From positions 1-64,000 of the forward strand of contig CACZFN010000022.1 in NCBI GenBank assembly GCA_902780505.1: 64,000 nucleotides of DNA, written 5' to 3'. This DNA is from an uncultured Ruminococcus sp. Lineage in GTDB: Bacteria > Bacillota > Clostridia > Oscillospirales > Ruminococcaceae. The translations under genes were made by a program, and so were the position numbers. Below are positions 54,161 to 62,709 of the stretch, one piece after another; the stretch's first letter is position 1; every line of letters begins with the position of its first letter. The notes below the pieces were generated by a model, which saw only the letters and a list, made by a program, of their open reading frames with translations, had not been told where the DNA came from and searched no databases.

Positions 54161-55183
54161 TCATGGCTTATCAAGCATACAGCTGACCACAAAGCCCGAA
54201 TCGCCGTCGCCTGATATGCGGTATTTAAGTTCGCCGTCCGCCTTTATCGGGACGGGGATATTTGTAGTCCTGCCCTTTTCATCGGCGGGCACATAGTAAA
54301 CGCAGTATCTTCCGCCGTGTGTGTCTGTCAGGATAAGTTCATTTTTATAGTCATATTTTTTAAGTTCTTCAATGTATTCTTCAAGTGTCAGTTCCTTATC
54401 ATAAATTATCTGCGAATCGGGGTAGCCGACAAAGCGGATATGGTTTGAATAGCCGTCATTGCCCGTGATATCCTGCTTGCCCTCGGGGTATCTGAGAATA
54501 AAGCCGTATGCAGGCAGGTTTTCATAAACCCACGCATAATCGCCCTCGTTTGTAAGGTCGGGGTAAGAGCCGTCGCCCTTATATACTTTAAGGTCTATTG
54601 ATGTACCGAGGTAATGCTCGTCGCATTTAAGTGCCTTTGTATAATCCTCAGTCCAGTATTCATTGTCCTTCATATCGAGCGTTTCAGGGACATAGCCGTC
54701 AGCGATCATAAGGTCATTATGGTTTTTCTGCGTCTTGAAATCGGTGATGAGCGCATTGAAATGCTCAAGCGTTTCACCCGTCAGGTACACATAGATGCTT
54801 CTTGTATAGGCAAGCTGGTTGCCCTTGTCATCAAAAAGGTGTTCATACACGCTTTCAAGCCCTTCGGGGCGGCCGCCGAGGTAATCCTCGTCCCCCGCAT
54901 ATGGCATAAGCAGCCCCTGATGAAGCGCCGTTTCATTCCTGACTTCGATATACTTGAAATCAGTTGCACCCCTGCCCTGCGTGTAGGTGTTTTGTGTAGG
55001 CTCCGGGCTTTCGGGTTCTTCCTTCTGTTCGGCAGACGAACTTTCGGCCTTTGCAGGCTTGTCCGTTTTTTCAGACTGTTTCCCCACAGCAGAGCCTACG
55101 GCAAGTATCAGCAGAAGCGAACACGCAAGCCCGAATGCAACGTTTTTATATTTAAGCTTTGCGTAGAATTCTTTCTTAGTCAC
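54161..55183 (-). CDS. M15-like (VanY-type) membrane protein lacking the catalytic Glu
   Basis: 340 residues. An N-terminal TM helix (about 14-34) and an acidic linker (about 36-68) lead to a peptidase M15B-like domain. DEHYLGTSIDLKV keeps the two zinc ligands His190 and Asp197, and GYSNHIRFVGYP keeps the third His248, but the Glu three residues before that His is Tyr245. It might bind D-Ala-containing muropeptides without hydrolysis, or use another base. GTG start with GGGGGA. It lies 17 nt after GH2. Confidence 0.72.
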   Translation of the reverse strand: MTKKEFYAKLKYKNVAFGLACSLLLILAVGSAVGKQSEKTDKPAKAESSSAEQKEEPESPEPTQNTYTQGRGATDFKYIEVRNETALHQGLLMPYAGDEDYLGGRPEGLESVYEHLFDDKGNQLAYTRSIYVYLTGETLEHFNALITDFKTQKNHNDLMIADGYVPETLDMKDNEYWTEDYTKALKCDEHYLGTSIDLKVYKGDGSYPDLTNEGDYAWVYENLPAYGFILRYPEGKQDITGNDGYSNHIRFVGYPDSQIIYDKELTLEEYIEELKKYDYKNELILTDTHGGRYCVYYVPADEKGRTTNIPVPIKADGELKYRISGDGDSGFVVSCMLDKP

Positions 55184-55200
55184 CTTTTATCCCCCTTTCA

Positions 55201-57915
55201 TTATGATAAAAGATAGGTACCAAGCGACTTTAAAAGCGCCCTGCCCGCAAGGGAAGCTTTGAGCCTTTCAAGGTCAGCGCAGACACGGACAACTTTACCG
55301 TGAAATTTTTTGTACTCGTATACAAGTGCAAGGCTATGGTTCCTTTCAAAGTTGTCTATAGTTCTTACAAGCACATTCACGTCACTGCTGTCAGTGCCGT
55401 CAAGGATAAGGGAACGTGAAGCACTCACGATATCATACCAGTCGGGCGTTGTATAGTCATATGTCAGAAACTGCGAAAATGCGTCGCTTTTATTATCTAT
55501 CAGAAGCCCCATAGTGCCGACAGGCCTCGGCTTCCCCATCATATCGGAGATCGCCTTAAACATAGGGTAGCACCAGAAATCCGTACAGTATGTACCCTCT
55601 ATCGACTTATCTTCATCAGGCACTGAAACGATAAGGACGTTCTTCCCCGCCGAAAGCAAAGCGTCCGTTTTATCTCCCTCTTGTTCAAAGACGGGGATAT
55701 CGGAAATATCATAGTCGGGGTATACGCTTATCTCGTAGCGGTTTTGTATATCCGTCCCCTCAATGCATAGCTCAAGCATCAGCCTTTCGGGGCTTGTTAT
55801 TTCGGGGAGCCTTATACAAACTTCTGAAACATCAATATAATTCTCTCCGCTATAGTTGAACGTAAAGGTATCAGAGAAAATTTTTGTACTGTCACTGTCT
55901 GTCACAGTCACTGAGCATTCACGCCCGTCGATATTGACATTTCCAAAGTAAGCAAGCTCGATATGCGCCCTGAATTCTTCACCCGCCGCATAGACGAACT
56001 TTTCAAACCTTGCAAGCAAAACGGCGCTGTTATTGAACTGCCTGTACTCCTCAGGCGTAATAAGCCCTTTTGAGTCCATAAACGCATCAAGCATACCCAC
56101 AAGCGCAGTACCCTGCCCGGTGAAATCCTGAAGATCGAGGAGCTGAAAGCCCGCAAGCGTGCGTGAACGGAATACAGCTTCAAGTTCCGCCTTATAGCAG
56201 TCCCTTGCAAGCCTGCCCGAGCTTTCAAAAAACGCCTTGTCAAGTTTAAGCAGCCCGGCCTTTTCGAGCCTTTCCCTGAAGACCTCGAAATTGCGCGCTT
56301 TTAACGGGCCTGTGTATTTTTTTATCTCGTCAAAATCCGGGAAGGTTTCATACTGGCCTATCTCGTGAGTCACTATCGGCACTGTCGGGATAAAATCGGC
56401 ATCAGCTTCGCTTGCCTTTACCTCTTTCATAGTCGTGCCGTACTGTATCATGACCGTACCGTCGTCCGACACCTCGCTCTGATGTGCCGCCTTTACAGGG
56501 TGAACAGCGCTGTCGTAATCAACTGCCATCGTCGGCGGTAATGTCTGGATAAAGCCCTGCGGTGCATCACACATAGCATAGGAGCCGCGTATGAGCCTGT
56601 CGTTTGCAAGGCGCACGCCGACAAAGAAGTCATCATTTTCAAGCTGTGCCGGGAACCACTGGAAGTTATTTGAGCCTTGTGTATAGAGATGTCTGTCATC
56701 AAATTCCTTATAGGCTTTGAGGAATGAATCGAGGCGCTTCTGGCTGCCCCAGAGTTCGTTGCCGAGTGAGAACATACAAAACGACGGGTGCGAACCGAAC
56801 GCTTTTAAGATACGAAAGCCCTCACTTACAAGGTAATCCTGCTCCTCGGCATTGAAGCCTTCCTCACCTTCATCAGCGATAGTGCCCCAGAACGGCAGCT
56901 GCGGCTCAAAGTAGAAGCCGAGCCTGTCCGCCGCCGCAAACGCCGCTTCAGGCGGGCAGCAGGTATGGAATCGGTAATGGTTGAAGCCGTAGCTTTTTGA
57001 GATCGAAAGCACCCTTTCCCACTCGTCAACTGTTGTCGGTGCAAAGCCGGTTTTAGGGAAGATAAGCCCGTCATGCTTACCGCGAAGAAAGGTTTTTACT
57101 CCGTTTATTGTAAACTTTCCGTCCGATGATGAAAAATCACGCATACCGAAGTCGATATCATATTTATCCTCACCTGCTGTGATCGTGAGTGTATATACGG
57201 CGGGGGAAAACTCATCCCATTTAAGGAAATCTTCACCCATATCATAGGTAAGTACAAATTCACCGCAGGGGATCTCAAATGTCTGTTCTGAGCAGACGTG
57301 TTCTTTTTCGGTATTATCGCTTTTAGCGCAGACAAGCGCAAAAACGCTGTTATTGCCGTCAAGCTCTCCCCTTATTTTCACAACACCCTGTCTTATATCG
57401 GGGAAAAGCATGATATCTTTTAAAAAAGATGCAGGAGTAAAAAAGATCTCCATTCTGCCCGTAATGCCATTCCAGTTGGTCTGGGTATCCTGTGATGTCA
57501 GGTGCCCGCCGCCCGTTTTATAGCCAACGTTTTTAACAAGTATCTCGACAAAATGCTCACCGCCGTCAGCAAAGCGGGTAATATCGTAGATATGCGGTGT
57601 ATTAAGGCTGTCAGCGCTGCCGACTTCCTCACCGTCAACAAAAAGTGTGGTAAGGCGGGTACGTTCAAGCAGCAGGAAAGCCCTGCCGTCGCCCGAATTA
57701 TCAATAGTGATATTTTTGGCAAACCATGCATTGCCCTCGAATTTATAGGCATCTGTCAGGAAGCCTGTTTCACGTTTTTTATTTTCCTCGCCCTTACAGG
57801 CAAAGCTTGTTGTCGAGGGCAGGGAGATAGTGTCGTTATATTCACGTTCTGTCAGCAGCGCCGACTTATCCATAAAAAGCTTATATTCCCCCGATATATC
57901 AACAGTTTTAAGCAT
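55201..57915 (-). CDS. Glycoside hydrolase family 2
   Basis: A 904-residue cytosolic GH2 enzyme. A sugar-binding jelly roll (about 40-165) and an immunoglobulin-like domain (about 170-260) precede the TIM barrel (about 262-580), where FSLGNELWG carries acid/base Glu387 and VTHEIGQY nucleophile Glu518. Extra C-terminal beta domains follow (about 650-904). The substrate may be a beta-galactoside, mannoside or glucuronide; the context (esterase) suggests plant oligosaccharides. ATG 57915 with GGGAGG is preferred over a start 51 nt upstream. Confidence 0.9.
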   Translation of the reverse strand: MLKTVDISGEYKLFMDKSALLTEREYNDTISLPSTTSFACKGEENKKRETGFLTDAYKFEGNAWFAKNITIDNSGDGRAFLLLERTRLTTLFVDGEEVGSADSLNTPHIYDITRFADGGEHFVEILVKNVGYKTGGGHLTSQDTQTNWNGITGRMEIFFTPASFLKDIMLFPDIRQGVVKIRGELDGNNSVFALVCAKSDNTEKEHVCSEQTFEIPCGEFVLTYDMGEDFLKWDEFSPAVYTLTITAGEDKYDIDFGMRDFSSSDGKFTINGVKTFLRGKHDGLIFPKTGFAPTTVDEWERVLSISKSYGFNHYRFHTCCPPEAAFAAADRLGFYFEPQLPFWGTIADEGEEGFNAEEQDYLVSEGFRILKAFGSHPSFCMFSLGNELWGSQKRLDSFLKAYKEFDDRHLYTQGSNNFQWFPAQLENDDFFVGVRLANDRLIRGSYAMCDAPQGFIQTLPPTMAVDYDSAVHPVKAAHQSEVSDDGTVMIQYGTTMKEVKASEADADFIPTVPIVTHEIGQYETFPDFDEIKKYTGPLKARNFEVFRERLEKAGLLKLDKAFFESSGRLARDCYKAELEAVFRSRTLAGFQLLDLQDFTGQGTALVGMLDAFMDSKGLITPEEYRQFNNSAVLLARFEKFVYAAGEEFRAHIELAYFGNVNIDGRECSVTVTDSDSTKIFSDTFTFNYSGENYIDVSEVCIRLPEITSPERLMLELCIEGTDIQNRYEISVYPDYDISDIPVFEQEGDKTDALLSAGKNVLIVSVPDEDKSIEGTYCTDFWCYPMFKAISDMMGKPRPVGTMGLLIDNKSDAFSQFLTYDYTTPDWYDIVSASRSLILDGTDSSDVNVLVRTIDNFERNHSLALVYEYKKFHGKVVRVCADLERLKASLAGRALLKSLGTYLLS

Positions 57916-57966
57916 ATTATCCTCCCATATATATAAAGATATTAAACATAAAATTATCCAATACAC

Positions 57967-57995
57967 ATTATATCACATCTTACAGATATTTTCAA
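57967..57995 (-). promoter_or_regulatory. Sigma-A promoter for the GH2 operon
   Basis: TTGAAA (57990-57995), 17-bp spacer, TATAAT (57967-57972), minus strand. Confidence 0.82.
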
Positions 57996-58129
57996 GGGCA
58001 AAGCGCAAAAATCTGACAATTTCGGTAACAAATGCCATAGCAGTGACAAAAGATTTTTGACATTGGTTTTACCAACGGAGCAGCGCCGAAATCTTGCCAC
58101 CATTAAATGTGAACTATCCCACTTGTGCG

Positions 58130-58587
58130 GACTCTTGCCTCCCCTGAAAGGGAAGCTACCCACTAATGCGGACTCCTGCCTCCCCTGAAAGGGGAGGGGG
58201 ACCGCCGCCGCAGGCGGTGGTGGAGGGGTTTGCCTCCCCCCCCGATAGCCGCAGGCGGTGGTGGAGGGGTTCATCGCACCTGACGGTGCGAACCGTTCCA
58301 AAATACGTTCGCTGCGCTCACTGTTTTGGAACGGGGGCGGCGAAATATATCCGTTTCCCGAGGTTTTGGGTTATCTTACTTGTGCGCTTCGGGATTATTT
58401 TTTTCGCCGCCGTTGTCGGGCTTCTCCCGATTGGGGCGCTGCCCCAAACCCTGCAAGGGCGCTGCCCTTGACCTGCTGGGGCTCTGCCCCCGTCCCCGCG
58501 CAGAGTTTTACGGTTTCGCGCAGCGAAATCGACGACATTGTCGTCGAAGTAAAACTCTCACCCTATCCCTTGCACAGCAAGGGATAG
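58130..58587 (+). repeat. Intergenic hairpin-mosaic repeat, copy R2
   Basis: About 460 bp between the GH2 promoter and the gapA terminator, with no credible gene. Module order is as in R1 but without the 5' TTCACTA part: TGCGGACTC, CCTCCCCTGAAAGGGGAGG, two copies of CCGCAGGCGGTGGTGGAGG, TCGCACC/GGTGCGA, CGTTCCAAAA/TTTTGGAACG, GGGGCGCTGCCCC, AAGGGCGCTGCCCTT, the 55-bp core (58503-58557, identical to R1) and CCTATCCCTTGC/GCAAGGGATAGG. Confidence 0.85.
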
Positions 58588-58655
58588 GCGTGAAGGGCTT
58601 GATCCGAAAAACCTTTTTAATTCTATGCTATTATACGTCTTACCACCAATTTATC

Positions 58656-58688
58656 AAAAAAAGCGCCCCCTCTTAGCAAGGGAGCGCT
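58656..58688 (-). terminator. Terminator after gapA
   Basis: On the minus strand AGCGCTCCC (58680-58688) pairs with GGGGGCGCT (58662-58670), followed by seven T. It lies 27 nt after the gapA stop. Confidence 0.85.
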
Positions 58689-58715
58689 CAGATCATTTTG
58701 TATTAACGGTCTTGA

Positions 58716-59756
58716 TTATGCAAGCTCTGCGAAATACTTGATTGTTCTTACCATCTGTGATGTGTAGGAATTCTCGTTGTCGTACCAGGAAACTACCTGT
58801 ACCTGATAGCAGTTATCGCTGATCTTGGAAACCATTGTCTGTGTAGCGTCAAAGAGTGAACCGAACTTCATGCCGATAACGTCAGAAGAAACGATAGCGT
58901 CCTCGTTATAGCCGAAGGACTCGGAAGCAGCAGCCTTCATAGCAGCGTTGATGCCTTCCTTTGTAACTTCCTTATCGCTCTTTACAACAGCTGTAAGGAT
59001 AGTTGTGGAGCCTGTCGGAACAGGAACTCTCTGTGCGGAACCGATAAGCTTGCCGTTGAGTTCAGGGATAACAAGGCCGATAGCCTTAGCAGCACCTGTG
59101 GAGTTAGGAACGATGTTAGCAGCACCTGCTCTTGCCCTTCTGAGGTCGCCCTTTCTGTGAGGACCGTCAAGGATCATCTGGTCGCCTGTATAAGCATGGA
59201 TAGTGCTCATGATACCGCTCTGGATAGGAGCGTAGTCGTTAAGAGCCTTAGCCATAGGTGCAAGGCAGTTAGTTGTGCAGGAAGCAGCAGAAATGATCGT
59301 GTCGTCCTTTGTAAGTGTCTTTTCATTAACGCTGTAAACGATAGTAGGAAGATCGTTGCCTGCGGGTGCAGAAATAACAACCTTCTTAGCGCCTGCATCG
59401 ATATGAGCCTGGCTCTTAGCCTTTGAGCAATAGAAGCCTGTGCACTCAAGAACAACGTCTACACCAAGCTCGCCCCAGGGAAGCTCAGCAGCGTTAGCCT
59501 TTGCATAAATTGTAAGTGTCTTGCCGTCAACTGTGATAGTACCTGCTTCATCATCAGCAGTAACAGTGTGAAGTGCCTCACCTATCCTACCGCAGTAACC
59601 GCCCTGTGCTGTATCATACTTGAGAAGCTGTGCAAGCATCGAAGGCTTTGTAAGGTCGTTTATTGCAACTACCTCATAGCCTTCAGCGCCGAACATCTGT
59701 CTGAAAGCAAGACGGCCGATACGGCCAAAACCATTAATAGCAACTTTAACTGACAT
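58716..59756 (-). CDS. gapA: Glyceraldehyde-3-phosphate dehydrogenase, type I
   Basis: 346 residues. NAD-binding [16 protein letters not shown] at the N-terminus; catalytic Cys160 in [15 protein letters not shown]; His in [11 protein letters not shown]; the S-loop [13 protein letters not shown] and [12 protein letters not shown] near the end. It makes 1,3-bisphosphoglycerate in glycolysis. ATG 59756 has AGGAGG 8 nt upstream. It is monocistronic, with a promoter and terminator. Confidence 0.97.
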   Translation of the reverse strand: MSVKVAINGFGRIGRLAFRQMFGAEGYEVVAINDLTKPSMLAQLLKYDTAQGGYCGRIGEALHTVTADDEAGTITVDGKTLTIYAKANAAELPWGELGVDVVLECTGFYCSKAKSQAHIDAGAKKVVISAPAGNDLPTIVYSVNEKTLTKDDTIISAASCTTNCLAPMAKALNDYAPIQSGIMSTIHAYTGDQMILDGPHRKGDLRRARAGAANIVPNSTGAAKAIGLVIPELNGKLIGSAQRVPVPTGSTTILTAVVKSDKEVTKEGINAAMKAAASESFGYNEDAIVSSDVIGMKFGSLFDATQTMVSKISDNCYQVQVVSWYDNENSYTSQMVRTIKYFAELA

Positions 59757-59789
59757 TGGAAAATACCTCCTAATATTTTTGATATATTT

Positions 59790-59818
59790 ATTATACACCA
59801 TTGATTTATATTTTTCAA
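59790..59818 (-). promoter_or_regulatory. Sigma-A promoter for gapA
   Basis: TTGAAA (59813-59818), 17-bp spacer, TATAAT (59790-59795) with a TG extension, minus strand. Confidence 0.85.
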
Positions 59819-59878
59819 GTCCTTTTACAAAATTTATATAATTTTTTAATACTTTGACGCTAACCGCATAAAGCCCAC

Positions 59879-60200
59879 CAAGCCCCCTGCGCGCAGAGTT
59901 TTACGGTTTTGTGAAGTTCTTCCCCCTCCCCTCGGGCAGGGGGAAGGGGGTGTGGCAAGTCGGCGTAGCCGACAACTATTCACTATTCATTATTCACTAT
60001 TCACTATTCACTAAATCCCTTTAGCGACAGCTGACAGCAAATAATTATCTTAAATGGGGGGCACGCCCCCCAAGCCCCCCTGCGCGCAGAGTTTTACGGT
60101 TTCGCGCAGCGAAATCGACGGCAGTGCCGGCGAAGTAAAACTCTCCGCCTGAGCCGCAGGCTCAGGCCGGCCGCAAGGCTCAGGCAGGGCTCAGGCGGGG
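59879..60200 (+). repeat. Intergenic hairpin-mosaic repeat, copy R3
   Basis: About 320 bp between gapA and rimO, without a gene. Modules in order: a half cruciform core (from 59896), CCCCCTCCC.../GGGGGAAGGGGG, GTCGGCGTAGCCGAC, tandem TTCACTA repeats (about 59971-60014), TGACAGCAAAT, GGGGGGC/GCCCCCC, a full 55-bp core (60089-60143) and GCCTGAGCC/GGCTCAGGC. R4 carries the same modules in reverse on the far side of rimO. Confidence 0.85.
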
Positions 60201-60227
60201 TATCTCTGATCAATTTACAAAAAAGTC

Positions 60228-60256
60228 TTTACAAAACCATTTTAAAGTGGTATAAT
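60228..60256 (+). promoter_or_regulatory. Sigma-A promoter for rimO
   Basis: TTTACA (60228-60233), 17-bp spacer, TATAAT (60251-60256) with TGG just upstream of the -10. Confidence 0.82.
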
Positions 60257-60289
60257 ATTAAAATACGTTAGTTATAAAGGAGTGTGTTT

Positions 60290-61624
60290 ATGCCTACAAG
60301 AGTCGGAATGGTATCCCTCGGGTGCCCTAAAAATCAGGTCGATGCCGAGCATATGCTCTTTTCGCTGAAAAATGAAGGCTTTGAACTTGTTTCAGATGCA
60401 GCACTTGCTGATGTCGTTATCATCAACACCTGCGGCTTTATAAGTGATGCCAAACAGGAGGCTATCGACACTACCCTTGAATTTCTTGAACTTAAAAAGG
60501 AAGGGCGTATCAAAGCCGTTATAATGACCGGCTGTCTTGCTGAAAGATACAAAGAGCAGATAATGCAGGAAATGCCCGAACTTGACGGCGTTGTCGGGCT
60601 TGGTTCAAACGACAGGCTCGTTGAGATAATCCGTGACATATACAGATTTAAAAAGCCTGTTGAAGCATTCGGGTGCAATGAAGAACTTAAAATGGAGGGC
60701 GGCAGGATACTTTCGACTGAGCCTTTCTATGCTTACATTAAGATAGCTGAAGGGTGCTCAAACAACTGCACATACTGTGCGATACCCGCGATAAGGGGAA
60801 AGTTCAGAAGCAGGAAGATGGAAGACATCGTTTCGGAAGCACGCTGGCTTGCTGAAAACGGCGTTAAAGAGCTTGTTGTCGTTGCACAGGACACCACACG
60901 CTACGGCGAGGACAATTACGGCAGACCGATGATAGCCGAGCTTTTACACAGGCTTTGCGAGATCGACGGAATAAAGTGGATAAGGACGCTTTACAGCTAC
61001 CCCGAAAGGCTTTCAGATGAACTTATTGACGCTGTAGCGAGTGAAGAAAAGCTTGTAAAATATTTTGACATACCTATACAGCACTGCAACGCTGACATAT
61101 TAAGGCGCATGAACAGGCGGGGCGACAGAAACACGCTTACAGAACTGATAAACAAGATACGTGAGCGCATACCGGGGATAATACTCAGAACCACGCTTAT
61201 TACCGGCTTCCCGGGGGAAAGTGACGAGCAGTTTGAGGAACTTACTTTATTTATAAAGCAGGCAAGGTTCGACAGGCTCGGTGCGTTTGCATACTCACCG
61301 GAGGAGGACACACCTGCGGCTTCGTTTGAGGGGCAGATAGACGAGGATATAAAGCAAAAGCGTTTAGAAACCGTCTATGCCGACCAGAGTTTTATAATGG
61401 ACGAGAAGAACGAAGCGCTTATCGGGCGTGAGTTTGAAGTAGTATGTGAAGGCTTTGACAGGTATGCGGAGATGTACTTCGGGCGTTCATATATGGACGC
61501 ACCTGACATAGACGGCAAGATTTTTTTCACGAGTGAGAAGAAACTGCGTACAGGAGATTTCTGCACAGTAAAAGTTACGGATATACTTGACTATGATCCG
61601 ATCGGGGAAGCCGTAATGCCCTGA
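60290..61624 (+). CDS. rimO: Ribosomal protein S12 methylthiotransferase
   Basis: A 444-residue radical-SAM methylthiotransferase modifying Asp89 of ribosomal protein S12. The N-terminal MTTase domain holds one [4Fe-4S] cluster (VSLGCPKNQVDAE, Cys12; INTCGF; TGCLAERY). The radical-SAM motif is CSNNCTYCAIP (about 149-159). A C-terminal TRAM domain (about 378-444) ends the protein; EEDTPAASFEGQI fits RimO rather than MiaB. ATG 60290 has AAAGGAG. It is flanked by inverted repeats R3 and R4. Confidence 0.95.
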   Translation: MPTRVGMVSLGCPKNQVDAEHMLFSLKNEGFELVSDAALADVVIINTCGFISDAKQEAIDTTLEFLELKKEGRIKAVIMTGCLAERYKEQIMQEMPELDGVVGLGSNDRLVEIIRDIYRFKKPVEAFGCNEELKMEGGRILSTEPFYAYIKIAEGCSNNCTYCAIPAIRGKFRSRKMEDIVSEARWLAENGVKELVVVAQDTTRYGEDNYGRPMIAELLHRLCEIDGIKWIRTLYSYPERLSDELIDAVASEEKLVKYFDIPIQHCNADILRRMNRRGDRNTLTELINKIRERIPGIILRTTLITGFPGESDEQFEELTLFIKQARFDRLGAFAYSPEEDTPAASFEGQIDEDIKQKRLETVYADQSFIMDEKNEALIGREFEVVCEGFDRYAEMYFGRSYMDAPDIDGKIFFTSEKKLRTGDFCTVKVTDILDYDPIGEAVMP

Positions 61625-62066
61625 CCTGCCTGAGCCTTGCGGCCCGCCTGAGCCTTCGGCTCAGGCGGGGAGTTTTACTTCGCCGGCTATGCCGTCGATT
61701 TCGCTGCGCGAAACCGTAAAACTCTGCGTGGGGTTTGGGGCAGCGCCCCAACGGGGACGGGGGCAGAGCCCCAGCAGGTCAAGGGCAGCGCCCCAACGGT
61801 GCGATAAACCCCTCCACCACCGCCTGCGGCTTTCGAGGGGGAGGCAACCCCTCCGCCCCTTCGGGGCACCTCCCCTTTCAGGGGAGGCAAGAGTCCGCAT
61901 TTTAGTGAATAGTGAAAAGTGAAGAATGAATAGTGAATAGTTTTGTCGGCTGCGCCGACTTCCCCCACCCCCTGCCCCCTCCCCGAGGGGGGGAGAGAGC
62001 TTCGCAAAACCGTAAAACTCTGCGCGCAGGGGGGGCTTGGAGGGCTTCGCCCCCCATTTAAGATAA
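61622..62066 (-). repeat. Intergenic hairpin-mosaic repeat, copy R4 (inverted)
   Basis: About 445 bp between rimO and pgsA, no credible gene. Read on the minus strand the order matches R1/R3: GGGGGGC..., a half core (ending 62020), GGGG/CCCC block, GTCGGCGCAGCCGAC, TTCACTA-type repeats, CCTCCCCTGAAAGGGGAGG, GCCGCAGGCGGTGG, TCGCACC, several GGGGC...GCCCC hairpins, full core (61670-61724) and GCCTGAGCC/GGCTCAGGC. It is the mirror of R3. Confidence 0.85.
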
Positions 62067-62103
62067 CCTACCTATTTAAAATAATTGTAAAGGAAGACCG
62101 ATA

Positions 62104-62679
62104 ATGAATCTACCGAACAAACTTACAGTATTGAGAGTATTGCTGATACCGTTTTTTGCATTTTTTGTGCTGCTATACATTCCCGGCCACTGGGTATGGG
62201 CGCTGATAATATTTGCGCTTGCGTCTTTGACAGATATGCTCGACGGCAAGATAGCACGCTCACAGAATTTAGTGACGACATTCGGAAAGTTTCTTGATCC
62301 GCTTGCCGACAAGCTTCTCGTTATGACGGCGCTTATCACCTTTGCTTTTGAAAGGCTTATCGATCCTGTTGCGGTCATCATCATTCTTTCAAGGGAGTTT
62401 ATGGTGACAGGCCTGCGGCTCGTCGTGGCGAACGAAGGCGTTGTTGTTGCGGCAGGGATATGGGGCAAATTAAAGACCGCTTTTACTATGATAGCTCTTA
62501 TAGCTGTAATGGCACTTCAGATATTCTTCCCGGACGCAAAGGGAAGCCCTGACCTCAACTGGGGTTCGACAGTATTTTTAGTAAACGAAGCGCTTATATG
62601 GGTTTCTGTTGTGCTGACAGTCATATCGGGCGGGGTATACCTTAAAGCATACTGGAAGTATATTGATTCAAGCAAATAA
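62104..62679 (+). CDS. pgsA: CDP-diacylglycerol-glycerol-3-phosphate 3-phosphatidyltransferase
   Basis: 191 residues, an integral membrane enzyme making phosphatidylglycerol phosphate. The CDP-alcohol phosphotransferase motif is complete: Asp44, Asp47-Gly48, Ala51-Arg52, Gly61, Asp65 and Asp69 (in SLTDMLDGKIARS and TFGKFLDPLADK). Five to six TM helices follow the usual layout. AAGGA precedes the ATG. It is 30 nt upstream of cysS and likely cotranscribed with it. Confidence 0.95.
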   Translation: MNLPNKLTVLRVLLIPFFAFFVLLYIPGHWVWALIIFALASLTDMLDGKIARSQNLVTTFGKFLDPLADKLLVMTALITFAFERLIDPVAVIIILSREFMVTGLRLVVANEGVVVAAGIWGKLKTAFTMIALIAVMALQIFFPDAKGSPDLNWGSTVFLVNEALIWVSVVLTVISGGVYLKAYWKYIDSSK

Positions 62680-62709
62680 CTATAAATATAGAATTGTGAG
62701 GCGGAAAAT

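Noticed and set aside
54161..54192. Longer esterase start at 54192
   Set aside because: It would overlap the upstream gene by 32 nt and lacks the AAGGAGG that precedes ATG 54144.
58166..58676. Overlapping ORFs of about 100-116 codons in repeat R2
   Set aside because: Same module-derived frames as in R1; three frames are open at once because the repeats are GC-rich and palindromic.
59971..60014. Tandem TTCACTA-like repeats as a CRISPR array
   Set aside because: Units are 7-8 bp with no spacers and recur as a module in R1 and R4; no cas genes are present.
61661..62007. Two minus-strand ORFs in repeat R4
   Set aside because: They translate the hairpin-mosaic modules and share peptides with the R1 and R2 frames; no independent coding evidence.
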